A stretch of DNA of 64,000 nt from Linum tenue (GCA_946122785.1 CAMGYJ010000005.1:89212547-89276546); one strand, 5' to 3'. Shown: positions 43,496 through 55,783, numbered from the stretch's first letter. Notes: generated by a model from the letters alone, not told the origin. A program made the numbers and translations.

Positions 43496-44783
43496 TCCCC
43501 CTATCTAACAAATAATGACTTGTCGGATCGAATTCATAGGTATGAGAAAAGCGGTTCTAAACCTTTGGGAAGTGCATGCAACTAGTGAACAAACGCCAAT
43601 CCCTCGATCAATAGGCCAAGGGATTCCGATTCAAGCTACAAAAGTGGCTCTCTTGACCTATCAACCAAGGGTTGTCTAGACTTCACCCTTGAATACGAGT
43701 TTGGAAGGCCAAATTACAACCAACCCTAGGTGTTAATATGAATTAAGAGGTTTCCCCTAATTTAACCTAAGTAGGAGACAAAGATTGCCCAAGGAATCCA
43801 GCTTTTACAACCCTCTACTCAAAGGAGATTCCCCTCTACCTAGGTTAAAATAGCATAAGACATTGAAATGCACAAACACAATCAATCTTCATGAAAATAC
43901 CTCATAACTTTCTATTAAAACGAACCTACACACTAATCATTCATTCCATACAAACATTAACATAATTGTAACTAGGGTTTACACACACCCAAGTGAAAAG
44001 AGAAAATACTCCATGCTAGGCAAGGAGGAAACACAAGGGAGAAGAAGGAAAACCATCTTGGAGATGCTAGCCTTGTTCCTTGTGGTGTAGAGATCTTCCT
44101 TTGGGGAAGAAATTCCCAAAACCTTGCTTGCAGTTGAAATCCTAACCTCTTCTCTCCTTTGTTTCGTTAGTTTCTCTCTCTAGAAAGCTGAAGAAGAATA
44201 AGTTTCTCATACTAGGTCTCTCCTCCTTTTTTCTTCAGCTCAGCCCTCCTTTTATACCCAGGTCGAAGTCAGTTCACAGCTGTGAATATCCTTCCTAGAC
44301 CATGATTTCGAGCAAATATGCACCGTTTCACTTACTCTGTTCACGGTTTGGGGCTTGAGTTCACGGTCTTGCGATCGTGAACTGACTGGGATCCAGTGAC
44401 GTGCAAAATATGCTTCTAGACTCTTGGTGCTTCACGGTCTGGTGCTTTGGTTAACGGTCTTAGCGACCGTGAAGTGGTTGGACTCCAGCGAGTTGCATAA
44501 TTTTCTTCTTAAACTTCATAGCTTCGCGGTCTGGGCGCCCTTTTCACGGTCCGTAAGGCAGTGAAAACTCAGCTTTTGTCGTGATCATTAGCTTCTTCCA
44601 CCCTTTGACTCGTTTTCACTCCTTTTTGTCCCACTTTTGATTCCGGGGTCATTTTCACTTGCTAGGATATGAAACATACTAAAACAAAGTGCAACCTAGC
44701 GTAAAACCACACTTCACGGAGTAAAAATGCATCAAAGGTCTAAGGAAAATAGAATTAAAATGTGTACAATTGGACCCGAATCA
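43496..44783 (-). repeat. E3 left (3') LTR, truncated
   Basis: Begins inside the LTR at TCCCCCTATCTAAC, equivalent to about 53470 of the right LTR. It ends GGACCCGAATCA, followed by the minus-strand polypurine tract CTCCCCACACTTAGACG (44784-44800). Confidence 0.9.
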
Positions 44784-46916
44784 CTCCCCACACTTAGACG
44801 TTTGCTTCTCCCCAAGCAAACCATTTCCAAACAAGGCGATATCTCAACCTAACAAGATAACTTGGGGACATAGTAAAGGGCTTAAAGCGACGAATCTCAA
44901 TGGCTATTGGGCTTCAACACATGAACCGATACAAGCAATATCGGCATCAACCACAAACGACATTCGAATGCATCAAGAGTGTGCAAATGAAAAGTTCTCA
45001 CCCTGTCCACAAACAAACACAAGTCTCGACAAGACTACTCACCAACCACAACTAAACATGCATAGAGTTCAAGTACAAGGCACAAATGAATGGGAAACAT
45101 AGGTCCTCACTGGGGTAAGATATGAACATGCAAAACCTGAATGAATCACACACTATTGACCAGTGGGGTCAGGACCATTTTCAAAAGATGTACACAACCA
45201 TCAACAATTAGACCTAACGTCTCTTCACCATGGCGGCAACCTCTAAGCGCTAGAGATCACAAGGTGGTTGTCATCACTAGCTTGTCCGGAGGTCTTAGAC
45301 ACGGGTTCAAATGACTTGCAATTATCTTGGACATGGGGAAAAGGGCCTTTTGGGTGGTGGAAAACATAACATGAGGTCCTACATCTTCAACCTACAACCA
45401 AATGTTCCATTGTTTCACTAGAACCTTTCCTACAATCGACGACCACAAGCAACGATCCAAAACCGCTCTTCCCTTCTCCTAAGCCATTACCAACCACGAA
45501 CTACATTTAAGCATACTTCCTCGGTCTATTCTTGCTATCCACATCTCAATCATAGTTGTGAATGAGGTTAACAAATACTTAGGTGTTTCCATGGCTTAAG
45601 TGCAAAGAAACCCTTTCTAGATCATATACTTAGACTTTTTGGCAACTCTCTACTTTTATTTACACCTATTTTATTACCTCTTTTTTGTTTCCTTTTTTTC
45701 TACTTTCCATTTCTTTCTCTATTTTTTCCGAGGGGGGTACTAGAGAGTTAAACACTTGCCAACTTAACACTTAACGAACAATGCTCTCTATTAAGAACTT
45801 CATCCAGCACTACATCTTCATTCCTAGCAAGAACCGTGCAAAATCCACCTATTTAGAACCTCAATGGAGCTCAAAAGCGAAAGCTCCGTGACACTAGGAT
45901 GACTCACAACGGTTTAGACATGAGGAAATGATGAGGGGTCATTCTATCACTCACCATTAAGCTCAACAAGCACAAAGCTCCTAATATTATAACGAAACCC
46001 AAAGTTACACGACTCAAATGGGTTTACTAGGGGATAAGATGTTTTGGGACAATCAACTTTTGGGCGTGGACTAATCCTATGCCTCCATCATACTCACTAG
46101 TGACAACGACGAATATTGCTTGCCATAGTAAGAGGGATCTAAGCACACAAGAAGAAGACGATCGACATAAAACTCACATGGCTACCTAATCACCCAATCG
46201 TCTATTCGAAATGCACAAAAGTCGATGCAAGGCAATTGTGATCAAAGAGTAACCAAGTCAAGACATCCATTCATTTAGGCACACATGAGAACTAGGATTT
46301 TGCACACATCTAATGCAATTCTCAATCACCATCATAGGACACACTCAATCACATGCAATTGATTCACGGTCAATGCCAATATAACACGAGATTCACCCAC
46401 AAACCGGCCACTTTAATCATGCAACGCTTGGAACCCTCAAATGTGAAAATTTGGGCATATATCAAGGCTCCAAGAAATCAATCACGCACACAATCACAAT
46501 AATAGACCAACCCCCACACTTAAGCTCGACATTGCCCTCAATGGCGTAAAATAGTGGGTAGAGCGATGTTGCCGCAAAGCTTGGCGAGTGAAAGTGGGAT
46601 GTTTTCCAGGGTAGGAGATTTGAGCTTCTAGAGAGGAGGATTAATCACACAAAAAACAAGCACATTCTCGCTCGAGGCGAGGTTATTACACATAACAATA
46701 TTCCACATCACGATGAAAAGGAAGAAACCTCACAAATGTACTTGTTCACACACAAAAGAAAAGAAAAATAACAAACTTCAGAGTTTCAAGTGGAGAAGTG
46801 GGGCGAAAGAAATCGGCTCTGCCACATGTCTCACTCGGTCGATTATCTCTCGCTGGGCTCGGGTCAGTCCTCCTCCTCGTCATCGGGCAGGACACCCTGC
46901 TTGCGGGCAATCTACA
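44784..46916 (-). other. E3 non-coding 3' internal region
   Basis: Matches the E2 30349-32402 region. It contains a polypurine tract, a T/C-rich stretch (45630-45740) and CCCCCACACTTAAGCTC (46511-46527), equivalent to the second G-rich tract of E1. No frame is conserved. Confidence 0.65.
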
Positions 46917-47999
46917 CTAGAAGGTCGGTAAAGCGATCCAGGCAGGTGTTAGCCCCCATGACCTGCTCCTCAAGGTGTGTGACTCGGTCCAACAACTGGA
47001 CTCCAGATGAGGAACCAGCTCCGGCTGATGATGGTGGTGGTGGTGGTGCGCCACGATGGTGACAGCCTGGAGCTCGAGTAGCCGGCTGCTCTGCGGAGGG
47101 ACCTCTAGATCATGCTCCGCTGGAGCAGGATCAGTGTATGGTCTTAGAGCGGCTGATGGTTGAAGTACCTCGAGGTACTTAATCCCTCGCTCTCCCTTGA
47201 GCACCAGCTTCATGTTGTAAAGCGTCTCCACGGGGAACGGCTCAGTTCGGTCGATGATGGAGCATCCCATCAGATATACCTCGAAATGTCGAGCTAGCCT
47301 CATGATGATGCCTCCCTAGTGCATCGTGTCCACTCGATCACGCCCCAGGCATCTGGTGAATGTGGTAGCCACCAATGATCCTCGATGGAGTGGCTCTGCA
47401 AGGTGGCTCATGGTATGGAGGGATATCAACCCTCTTTGGTGATCATGTGCCCCAACCAAAGACTAGGGATGATCGACTTCGTGAGCAATGTGTGCAGGAT
47501 CCTCCAAGGTGTCCAGAGCTTCGCTGCATTGGTGTTGGAGTCCTTACATTCATTGCTCTAGTGCGCCGGAAGGAAGATGGCATGGAAGCCTCATCGTAGC
47601 GGAAGTCAGCTATGTACTGCCTCTACGTCATGGTCATCTCCGTGGCGTCGAGCCCGATGGCCTGGGCGAACCCATCATAGGTCAGCACATGATGTTGACC
47701 TCCCAGCACAAACTCCACGTACGGCCGGTTGCGCTTACTCGACGAGATCACGTGGGAGAAGGTGGAGTAGAACTCCACACAGACTCACGGTAAATGAGCT
47801 CGTCAACCGCCAAGAGGTGTCTCCATTGGGGATGAATGAGAACCCCAGACATCCCTGCCTGGCACCTGAACCATGTGAACATTTCTAGGTCTAACACCCA
47901 GTGAGGTCCTGCCTCGCTGTACCACCATTGCTCGAACATGGTGTCGTATTTCTCGTGGTTCACCAGGTGGTGAATGTACTCATGATTTGCATCAACCAT
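46917..47999 (-). pseudogene. E3 Athila ORF1/env-like gene (broken)
   Basis: Starts at 47999 with MVDANHEYIHHLVNHEKYD. It continues HWVLDLEMFTWFRCQAGMSG and HPQWRHLLAVDELIYRE before a shift near 47780 ends the frame. The other end (47303-46917) reads MRLARHFEVYLMGCSIIDRT, EPFPVETLYNMKLVLKGERG, then a His-rich tract. Block order is the same as in E1. The middle (47300-47750) is broken in all frames. Confidence 0.7.
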
Positions 48000-48062
48000 C
48001 CTGCAAAACATCAAAGACATACACAATCTCAAATCGTTGGGGAGAAAAGAAATTCCCCACAC

Positions 48063-49065
48063 TTAAGATTCCACTAAGGTCCTATGCCTTTGAAGGCTTT
48101 TCACAATATCATATTTCAAACAATTTAAGCTCAACCACTTACAAAGCTCATCAAGACATGGTCTAGGTGATTCATGGTTCTTCCAAATAAGAGTATCGAA
48201 CCCAAACCATGCCTTGATTGCTTCCAACCATCATTCACACAAGTGTATCAAGTCATTTTTCCTAAAACTGCACTTGGTGGGAATTCTCAATTCAAACCCT
48301 TAAATCATGCCAAATTTCTCCCACCAAGGCTCAATTAACTTAACAAACACTTGATGCAACATTCAATCAACCTAATTCGACCTTCCCCTCGCCCAATTTC
48401 AACATGCATGCAAAATTTTCCCAATTCTCCTCACCTAAGAACTCTAACCCGATTCTCCAAAAATGACAAAGGAAAGGTTTGAAACAGACCTGGAGACGCA
48501 AGTAGGTTCGAAGAGGAAGGTGAGGAGAGAGCGAGGGTACCGAAAATTAACCAAAAACAGCCCGGTGGAGCTCGCAGGAGTGTCGCCGGAGTCTCACCGG
48601 AAATCGCCCACCCCGGTAAATTTTTGGCAAAGGTGCGCCCGGGCGTGGGGATAATGGGTTTGCTCTTGGATTTTGATTTGGGTGACCAAAAATCACCGAA
48701 ATCGAAAAAAAACAGCAGAAGGGCGTGATTTTCTGGCGAGTTTCAGAGAATTCCGGCGGGGGGCGACGTGAAGTGAAGAAGAAGGGTTCACGCCCTAATA
48801 TAGCTCGAGCCCGAGGTTCACGGACGGAGGCTTCCGTTCACGCATGCTAATGCCATGAACATAACTCCTAGACCGTGATCTCAAGGAAAAACGGTGCATT
48901 TAAAAAAAATTGAAATTGCCCTTGTTCATGGTCTCCACCCGATTATCACGGTCGTTAAGACTATGATAATGAGGCTAAAACCGTGAACTGAGTGATAAAC
49001 ATTCATCCACTTGAACTCTTCACTCAATCACAAAAAGAGAAAATAAGGAAAAGAAAACAAACCGA
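48063..49065 (-). promoter_or_regulatory. E3 pro-env spacer with internal promoter-like module
   Basis: Non-coding. Near 48990-48785 on the minus strand are CAGTTCACGGTTTTAGCC, ATCACGGTCTAGGAG, TCCGTGAACCTCGGGC and an AT-rich TATA-like CTATATTA (48797-48804) followed by GGGCGTGAACCC. The same order occurs in E2. The stretch 48080-48450 corresponds to E1 18120-18540 and holds nothing recognisable. Confidence 0.45.
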
Positions 49066-49070
49066 CGTTG

Positions 49071-49090
49071 GGTTGCCTCCCAACAAGCGG
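49071..49090 (-). other. Conserved stem-loop after protease (E3)
   Basis: On the minus strand CGCTTGTTGGGAGGCAACCC, with AACG following, has the same 6-bp stem as in E1. Confidence 0.6.
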
Positions 49091-49103
49091 TAAGTTAACG
49101 TCA

Positions 49104-52100
49104 CTAGCTTGACGTAGCAGATCTATCATGCTTGAGAGAACAAAGCCTCCGAGAGTGGATCTGACACGGTCTCGAGGCGAGGTTTGTCACCTCCCAACTT
49201 AAGCTATAAAGGATGGCGCTCTCGGCCAACTGCTTGCCTTTACCCTTATCCTTCTTTCGAGTGTAAACACGATTCATCTTTTCTCTCCACACTCCTCAAT
49301 TTCCTGCTTCACATCACCACAAGGAACACAAGTAATAGTGGGGTTCGCCTCCACTTCCAATCATACCATTCGAGTCCATTTCCTTCACATCATCATTATT
49401 AGCCTTAGGATCAATTAAGAGAGTAAGTTGTTCCTCTCCATCTCTCAAAATTAAAGTTCCCTCATTATAATCAATTAAGGCCTTGGCGGTGGCAAGGAAA
49501 GGGAGTCCAAGAATGAGTGGCATATTCGCATCTTCACTGATATCAAGGATAACAAAATCTGCCGGATAGTGGAATTTGCCAACTCTCACTAGGACGTCCT
49601 CCACAATACTTCTAGGACTAATGAAAGAGCGATCGGCCAATGTGGCACTAAACCTAGTAGTCTTTAGCTCACCTAGATGCAACTTCTTAAAAAGCTTGTA
49701 AGGCATTACATTAATGCTTGCTCCTAAGTGCGCCAAGGAGTTTTCTATATGATGTGTTCCGATGCATAGTGGTATAGTGAAACTACCTGGATCTTGTTGC
49801 TTCTTGGGCAACTTGTTGAGAATGAGAGCGAAGTAATCCTCGCCTAAGGTGACATTGGCGAGGTCTTCATATCTTGGCTTCTTGGCGAGAAGCCCCTTGA
49901 GGTACTTGGCATACCTTGTCATGTGCGCCAGTCCTTCCACGAATGGAATTGTGATGCAGAGCTTCTTGAGCATCTCCATGAACCAGCCACATTCCGCCTC
50001 CAATCGGTCCTTGAGCATCTCCATGGGGAAAGTAAGAGGCAACTTGTACTCAGCCACTTGTGGTGGCGCCAGCAATGCCTTCTTAGCCTTTTCTTCCTCT
50101 CTTCCCGAGCCTTCTTGATCATTGGCCGTTGGTGGAGTCTTCTCTTCTTTGGTCACTTCCTTAACAACAACTTCCGGGGTCACCTTCCCACTCCTCAAAA
50201 GAATAGCATTGCAATCGGCATTTTGATCTTTGGGGTTGACAATAGTTTGAGAGGGTAGGGCTCCCCTTGGTCTCTTTGTGAGGATCCCGACAAGGTTGCC
50301 GATTTGAGTCTCCAAGTTTTGAAGACTCGCTTGGTGGCTTTTCAATCCTGCCTCAATCGAAGAAAACTTTGTTGTTGCCACATCCATAAATAGGTGAATC
50401 TTCTCGAACTTTTGAGTGCTCGTGCTCACAAAGGTGGTCACTAGGTCTTCAAGCTTTGCAAAATTATCGGGTTGTTCTTAGAACCCTTGACCGCCTTTAG
50501 CTTGGAATGGTTGTTGGAAGTTCGAGCCTTGGAATTGCGGCCTTTGTTGAATGAAGGAAGGCCTTGGTTGATAATTCCCTGTCGATCCTTGGAAAACGGG
50601 GGGGTCTCGGATTACTTGGGGAAGACCATGGGAAATTTGTATGGTTTTGCCACTCCAGGTTATAAGTGTTGCTATAGGGATTGTTGTTCCTAGCATTAGT
50701 GATGAAGCTCACTTGTTCCTCGGGGGTGCTGGCTTCCTTCATCAATTGGCACTCCGAAATCTGATCGTTGGTACTCGAACACCAATCGCACGACATCAAT
50801 GGCTTCTTCCCTTGCTTCTTATCTTCAAGGAGAGCATCAATCAAACGGTCAATCTTAACGGCAAGCGGAGGACTTGCTTCCACCAAACGTACACCTCTCT
50901 CGGTATCCCTTCTACCACTTCTTGTCAAGCCCCAATCGTATCCTTTTGTCGCCATATCTTCCAGCATTTGGGTCACCTGGGGTGGATTCATGTCATGTTC
51001 ATCAATTTCCCTTGACATAGAGAGACAATGAGGATCTTGTCATCTTGGAGGAGACCACCATAGAAGTTCTCAATCCGAAAATGTTCTTCAAATCCATGAT
51101 GCGGGCAATGGAGGTATGGGTGGGCATTCGGTCGGTTCAGTCAAATTATGAATACCGGGTCCCTGAACTCCCCCAAATCTCAAACCGAATTCGAATCGAA
51201 TTATAATTTGGTTCAGTCGGTCTAAACCGAATTATAATTCAGTTCAGTTTGGAATTTCACACAAAACCGAATTTGTGAAGCTACTTGTATTTTTCCCCTT
51301 TTAAATTATTTTCCCCTCAACTTCTAATCTCTCAACCGCCGCCGATCCTTCCCCTCTCCTTCTTCAAATGTCATCCACTGCACTGACGCCCTCATCACCC
51401 AATCCATGCTCCAATCCACCAGCTCAAATCCTCTCCCATCCCCTTCACCCACCTCCTTGAAATCGACGGTGGCCTAGATGAATCATAGAGTACCCAAGCT
51501 GGTGGCAGCTTTCTCAAGGATGGCAAGGCGGTGGGCTAACAGAGATAGCTTCTTCTCCGGCGCGATGCTAGGTTAATTTTTATCCGGGAGACGAAATTGG
51601 GGGTGTTGTTGTCTCGCTTTGACATTGCCCTGTGGCTCGAAATTGTGGCCGACGAGGAGCCATAGATCTCGCAGGTTGGGATTGGTTCACGGCCGCTGTC
51701 CACCGGTGAATGCAAAAAATCCCCAAATTTTAGGGTTTGGGTTCAGAAGAGAAGAAGCAAAGCTCTTGCTCGTTGGGGTTTCGTGGAAGCTCGGCTGTGG
51801 GCTCGTCGGCGTTCCCTGACCGACTTGTATGATGTGGAAGCGAGGGTTTGAGAAGGGGATAGGTCGTGTAAGGTGGGACGAGAAGGGGAGAGGTCGGAGA
51901 AGACGATGGATATGAGTTTTTAATTTTTATTTCAATGATTTTGTTAACTGATATGGGGGAAAATAAAAATTGGAGTTAAAATTCCACATCAGATGCCACG
52001 TCAACGATGACTGGATTTTTTGTTAAATACTAACAGTCAAATTCGGTCAACTATAACGGAAAAATAGTTTAGGAAACAAATGTCATATCGGATACTTTAT

Positions 52101-53079
52101 GACACAAATGGCACAAAGTTAATAGTTCGGGTTTTCTAGTGGTATTAGCCCTAAAAACAATTACAAACATAAAAATCCACCATTTGGAGCTTGCAATTAT
52201 AGTAATTCGGTTTTTTGGTCAGAATTTTGGAATTTCAGTTCGGTTGAAAGAACCCTGGTTTCCGAAATATCCATATTTCCCTTCCGAATTCCGAACCGAA
52301 TAGCATTGTTTCGATTTCGTTTCGGTTTAATTTGGTTTTGGTTCGGGTTTACCAAACTGGTTGCCCACCCGTAATTGGAGGAAGTAGTCGGAATACCTCT
52401 CCCATGCATCCCTCAATGTCTCATCATCCCCTTGTTCGAAATGGGTGATCTTCTTGCGCCACTCTGCTGTTTTGGAAGATGGAAAATATCGCGTCATGAA
52501 CTTGTTGAGCAAGTCGTCCCATGAGTTAATCGAGAGGGGTGGTCTATTGTTGAGCCAACCAACTGAGCGCATTCCCCGCAAGAGAGTAGGGTAATAGCCT
52601 CTCAACTTCAAAGAATCTTCGGGCATCCTATTTATCTTCAAACTTCCCGCAATCTCGATAAACCTCTGAACATGCTCCCTCAGAGACTCATCTCTAAGCC
52701 AATGGAATTGTACATTGTTTTGGATCATTGTGACTAGGCCGGGCTTGATCTTAAAATTTTTGGCGGCCATGGGAGGATGTAAAATGGTAGGTTGAATATC
52801 CACCGCCCGTGGAGCCATGTAGTAGCCCATAGTCCTCGGTTGCTCCACAGCTCCCGCTTGAACTTGTTGATTAGTCGCCATCTCGGCTTCGCTTCCTTCT
52901 TCGGATTCAAATCCTTTCTCAATTACAACTACTTCAACTTCGGGACCAACTTGTGGTTGTCCCCTCTCCTCTATCCTTCTTCTTGATTCCGCCAGCTCCC
53001 TCTCAGAAGCCAAAAGTCGGAGAGTGCGCTTGAGATTCTCGTCTAGTCGCACTAAAGGTGTCAGATTACTCCGGGTCAT
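49104..53079 (-). pseudogene. E3 gag-protease (broken, hAT-interrupted)
   Basis: Gag starts at ATG 53079 (MTRSNLTPLVRLDENLKRTL) and runs through HVQRFIEIAGSLKINRMPED and SWDDLLNKFMTRYFPSSK to 52381, where the hAT element interrupts it. It resumes from 51114. The frame 51018-50497 holds a zinc knuckle CDWCSSTNDQISEC, the His changed to Asp. The frame 50441-49314 (375 codons) holds the gag C terminus (KFEKIHLFMDVATTKFSS), the protease NSLAHLGASINVMPYKLF and PLILGLPFLATAKALIDYNE. The catalytic Asp of DLGAS is His here, so the protease would be inactive even without the stops. A basic tail (49292-49104) follows, then the stem-loop. No reverse transcriptase is present. Confidence 0.85.
51115..52373. 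mobile_element. Non-autonomous hAT element inside E3 gag, 1.26 kb
   Basis: Ends TATGGGTGGGCA and (inward) TACGGGTGGGCA, 12 bp with one mismatch. The 8-bp target duplication is AATGGAGG/ATTGGAGG (51107-51114 and 52374-52381; one mismatch), and the empty site GCATTGGAGGAAAAAG is seen in E2 gag near 41213. Sub-terminal TCGGTTCAGT/AACCGAATT repeats are typical. The CT- and GC-richer middle (51300-51910) may be captured host sequence; its longest frame is 66 codons and is unrecognised. Confidence 0.88.
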
Positions 53080-53206
53080 ACTCCCTCCTCCACACACTCA
53101 AAAGAACCACAATTCGTCCAACACAAGCAAGATTCACACACACAAAAGCAAAACGTAAATCTAGATTAATACCAAACAATCTTTTCGAAATAACGGATCG
53201 GAAGTT

Positions 53207-53223
53207 CCCCAGCAACGGCACCA
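53207..53223 (-). other. E3 primer-binding site (tRNA-Asp type)
   Basis: Minus strand TGGTGCCGTTGCTGGGG matches the tRNA-Asp complement at 15 of 17 positions. Confidence 0.8.
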
Positions 53224-53229
53224 AAATCT

Positions 53230-54754
53230 TGACTCGACCCGAACATCACAATAAAAATCCCAATTAAGGCCCAAATATAAACCTTAATTGGGTGCAATAT
53301 AGGGCAAGTATGTTTAAATATCAACCACGACGGACCATGTACCCCTACTTCGATTGTTTGAAACATTATCTAGCAATTGGTTTTTGGTGAAAACAACGAT
53401 CTATAACTAAAACGTTTGGAAAAGTAAATGGATTGGACACTAATTAAGAAGGCTTCACCCGGGTGTTGCTCCCCCTAGCTAACAATAATGACTTGTTGGA
53501 TCGAATTCATAGGTGTGGGAAAAACGGTTGTAAACCGTTGGGAAGTGTAACTAGTGAACAAACGCCACTCTCTCGGTAAATAGGCCAAGGGATTCCGATT
53601 CAAGCTACAAAAGTAACTCTCTTGACCTATCAACCAAGGGTTGCCTAGACTTCACCCTCGAATCAGAGTTCGGAAAGCCAAATTACAAACCAACCCTAGG
53701 TGCTAATACGAATTAAGAGGTTTGCCCTAATTTAACCTAAGTAGAAGACAAAGATTTCCCAAGGAAATCCAACTTTTACAACCCTCTACTCAAAGGAGAT
53801 TCCCCTCTACCTAGGTTAAAATAGCATAAGACATTGATTTGCACAAACACAATCAATATTCATGAAAATACCTCATAACTTTGTATTAAAACACACCCAC
53901 ACACTAATCATTCAATCCATACAAAATTCACATCATTGTAGCTAGGGTTTACACACCCAAGTGAAAAGAGAAACTACTCCATGCTAGGCAAGGAGGAAAC
54001 ACAAGGGAGAAGAAGGAAAACCATCTTGGAGATGGTAGCCTTGCTCCTTGTGGTGTAGAGATCCTCCTTAGGGGAAGAAATTCCCAAAACCTTGCTTGGA
54101 GTTGAAACCCTAACCTCTTCTCTCCTTTGGTTTGTTAGTTTCTCTCTCTAGAAAGCTGAAGAAGAAGAAGTTTCTCACACTAGGTTTCTCCTCCCTTTTC
54201 CATCAGCTCAACCCTCCTTTTATATATACCTAGGTCGAACTCAGTTCACGGCCGTGAAAATCCTTCCTGGACTGTGATGTCGAGCAAATCCGCACCATTT
54301 CACTTATTCTGTTCACGGTCTGGGGATTGAGTTCACGGTCTGTCGATCCTGAACTGACTGACATCGAGTGAGGTGCACAATCTGCTTCTGGACTCTTGGC
54401 ACTTCACGGTCTAGGGCTTTGGTTCACGATCTTAGCGATCGTGAACTGGTTGGACTCCAACGAGGTGCACAATTTGCTTCTTGAACATCAGCACTTCGCG
54501 GTCTGGGTGCTCTTTTCACTATCCGTAAGACCGTTAAAACTCAGCTTCCGCCGTGTTCCTTAGCTGCTTCCACCCCTTGACTCATTTTTGCTTCTTTTCG
54601 TCCCACTTTCGATTCCGGGGTCGTTTTCACCTGCTAGGATCTGAATCATTCTAAAACAAAGTGCAACCTAGCGTAAAACACACCTCACAGAGTACAAATG
54701 CGTCAAACATCTAAGGAAAACGGGGATAAAATGTGTACAATTGGATCTGAATCA
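53230..54754 (-). repeat. E3 right (5') LTR
   Basis: 1525 bp, TGACTCGACCC...GATCTGAATCA in window orientation. U3 near 54230-54560 has GTTCACGGCCGTGAA and many GGTC/GACC half-sites. The TATA box on the minus strand (TATATATAAAA) lies near 54220-54230. Confidence 0.92.
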
Positions 54755-54831
54755 CTTTGTTTTATTAATTATATAATATATGTTTAGGTCTATTAGGAGT
54801 GTTATGTTGTACGTTTATGATAAAAACAAGG

Positions 54832-54927
54832 GTTAATATATTTGTATGAACCGAACTTTTCACATATTAAACATCCTGATCAATCTTTTTGATCGATAAC
54901 TTCGTGGTCTCAAATATGCATCTAAGT
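54832..54927 (+). repeat. Left arm of an inverted repeat around E4
   Basis: GTTAATATATTTGTATG, CGAACTTTTCACATATTAAA and CAATCTTTTTGATC occur here and, reverse-complemented, at 63001-63092. The 95-bp arms are clearly related with scattered changes. Probably the two ends of an older DNA element into which E4 inserted. Confidence 0.8.
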
Positions 54928-54933
54928 TAAGAG

Positions 54934-55073
54934 GAGGAAACATCTGTTGTTCACGGTCCAAGCTGTGAGTTCACAATTGCCAGGACCGTGAACTGAAGCC
55001 ACAAACCGTAAACTGAAGGGCGTTCAGAGAGGTTTCAGAAGTTACTAACGCCGAGTCAGTTCACGGTCGTAAG
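54934..55073 (+). repeat. E4 5' LTR fragment fused to gag
   Basis: GAGGAAACATCTGTTGTTCA to GGTCGTAAG matches 61597-61733 of the 3' LTR. At 55074 it changes abruptly to gag (TGCTCCCCTGAAGCTAAG). The rest of the LTR, the PBS and the gag N terminus are deleted. Confidence 0.8.
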
Positions 55074-55735
55074 TGCTCCCCTGAAGCTAAGTTGGACAAG
55101 TTGATTGCGGTAATCCTCTCGGACAAAAAGCAAGGGAATGAGCCATTGGTGACATATGATTGGGGTGCAAGTTCGGGCTATGAGGAATCCTAGTGCCAAA
55201 TGATGAGTGAGGAAACAAACCATTACGAGCATTTGAAATCAATCTCCCCTATGCATGTCGATTGGATGTCTTGTCTGGAGGAGCTAGTGACCACCTTTGA
55301 TGACTCCAGCTCTAAGAAGTTTGAAAAAATTGAGAGGTTCATAGGGGAGGCAACATAGATATTCTCAACCATATAGGCAGGGTTGCAAAGTCACCAATCA
55401 CTCTTGACAACCTTGACCACGAGAGTGGGGATTATCTCGCATGTAGCTGTGTCCCAGAAGCAATTCGATAAACTGGAAGTAGGGCCGGTTACTCTCCAAA
55501 GTGGGAGAGAAGTAAAGGAGCTACCTCCAAAGAAGAAGTCGTTTGAGACAAAAGAGAAAAATGAATCCAATAGCTTCCCCGAGCAACAAGGGGGCACGAG
55601 TGAAATCGGAGGGGAAAAGGTCGATTCGACTCCTCAACTGGAGTCGAGGAAGGAAAAAGAAACTCTAACTCTCCCTATCCTTCTCGACTCCGCAATGACC
55701 GCATGGTGGCAAAGTTTGCCCACTTCATGGAGCTG
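55074..55735 (+). pseudogene. E4 gag C-terminal half (broken)
   Basis: Reads PEAKLDKLIAVILSDKKQGN, where E1 has EAKLDKLIEVILEDKKQGK. The zinc knuckle is ruined (YDWGASSGYEES-stop). It continues KKFEKIERFI with stops near 55360 and 55376, then a 117-codon frame from 55383 with GPVTLQSGREVKELPPKKKS, equivalent to the gag tail before the protease in E1. It cannot encode a working Gag. Confidence 0.75.
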
Positions 55736-55783
55736 ATGAACCAGTTGCACCTGAACATCCCTTTCGTCGAGGCCCTCACCTAG

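Larger units (their letters stand above)
43496..54754 (-). mobile_element. E3: Athila-type LTR retrotransposon lacking pol (-)
   Basis: The left LTR (43496-44783) lacks its first 230-250 bp, lost at the junction with E2. The right LTR (53230-54754) is complete. The body has a tRNA-Asp PBS, gag, protease with a mutated active site, stem-loop, dyad module, env-like remnant and non-coding 3' region; reverse transcriptase and integrase are missing. A hAT element sits in gag at 51115-52373. The target duplication cannot be tested because the left end is gone. Confidence 0.85.
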
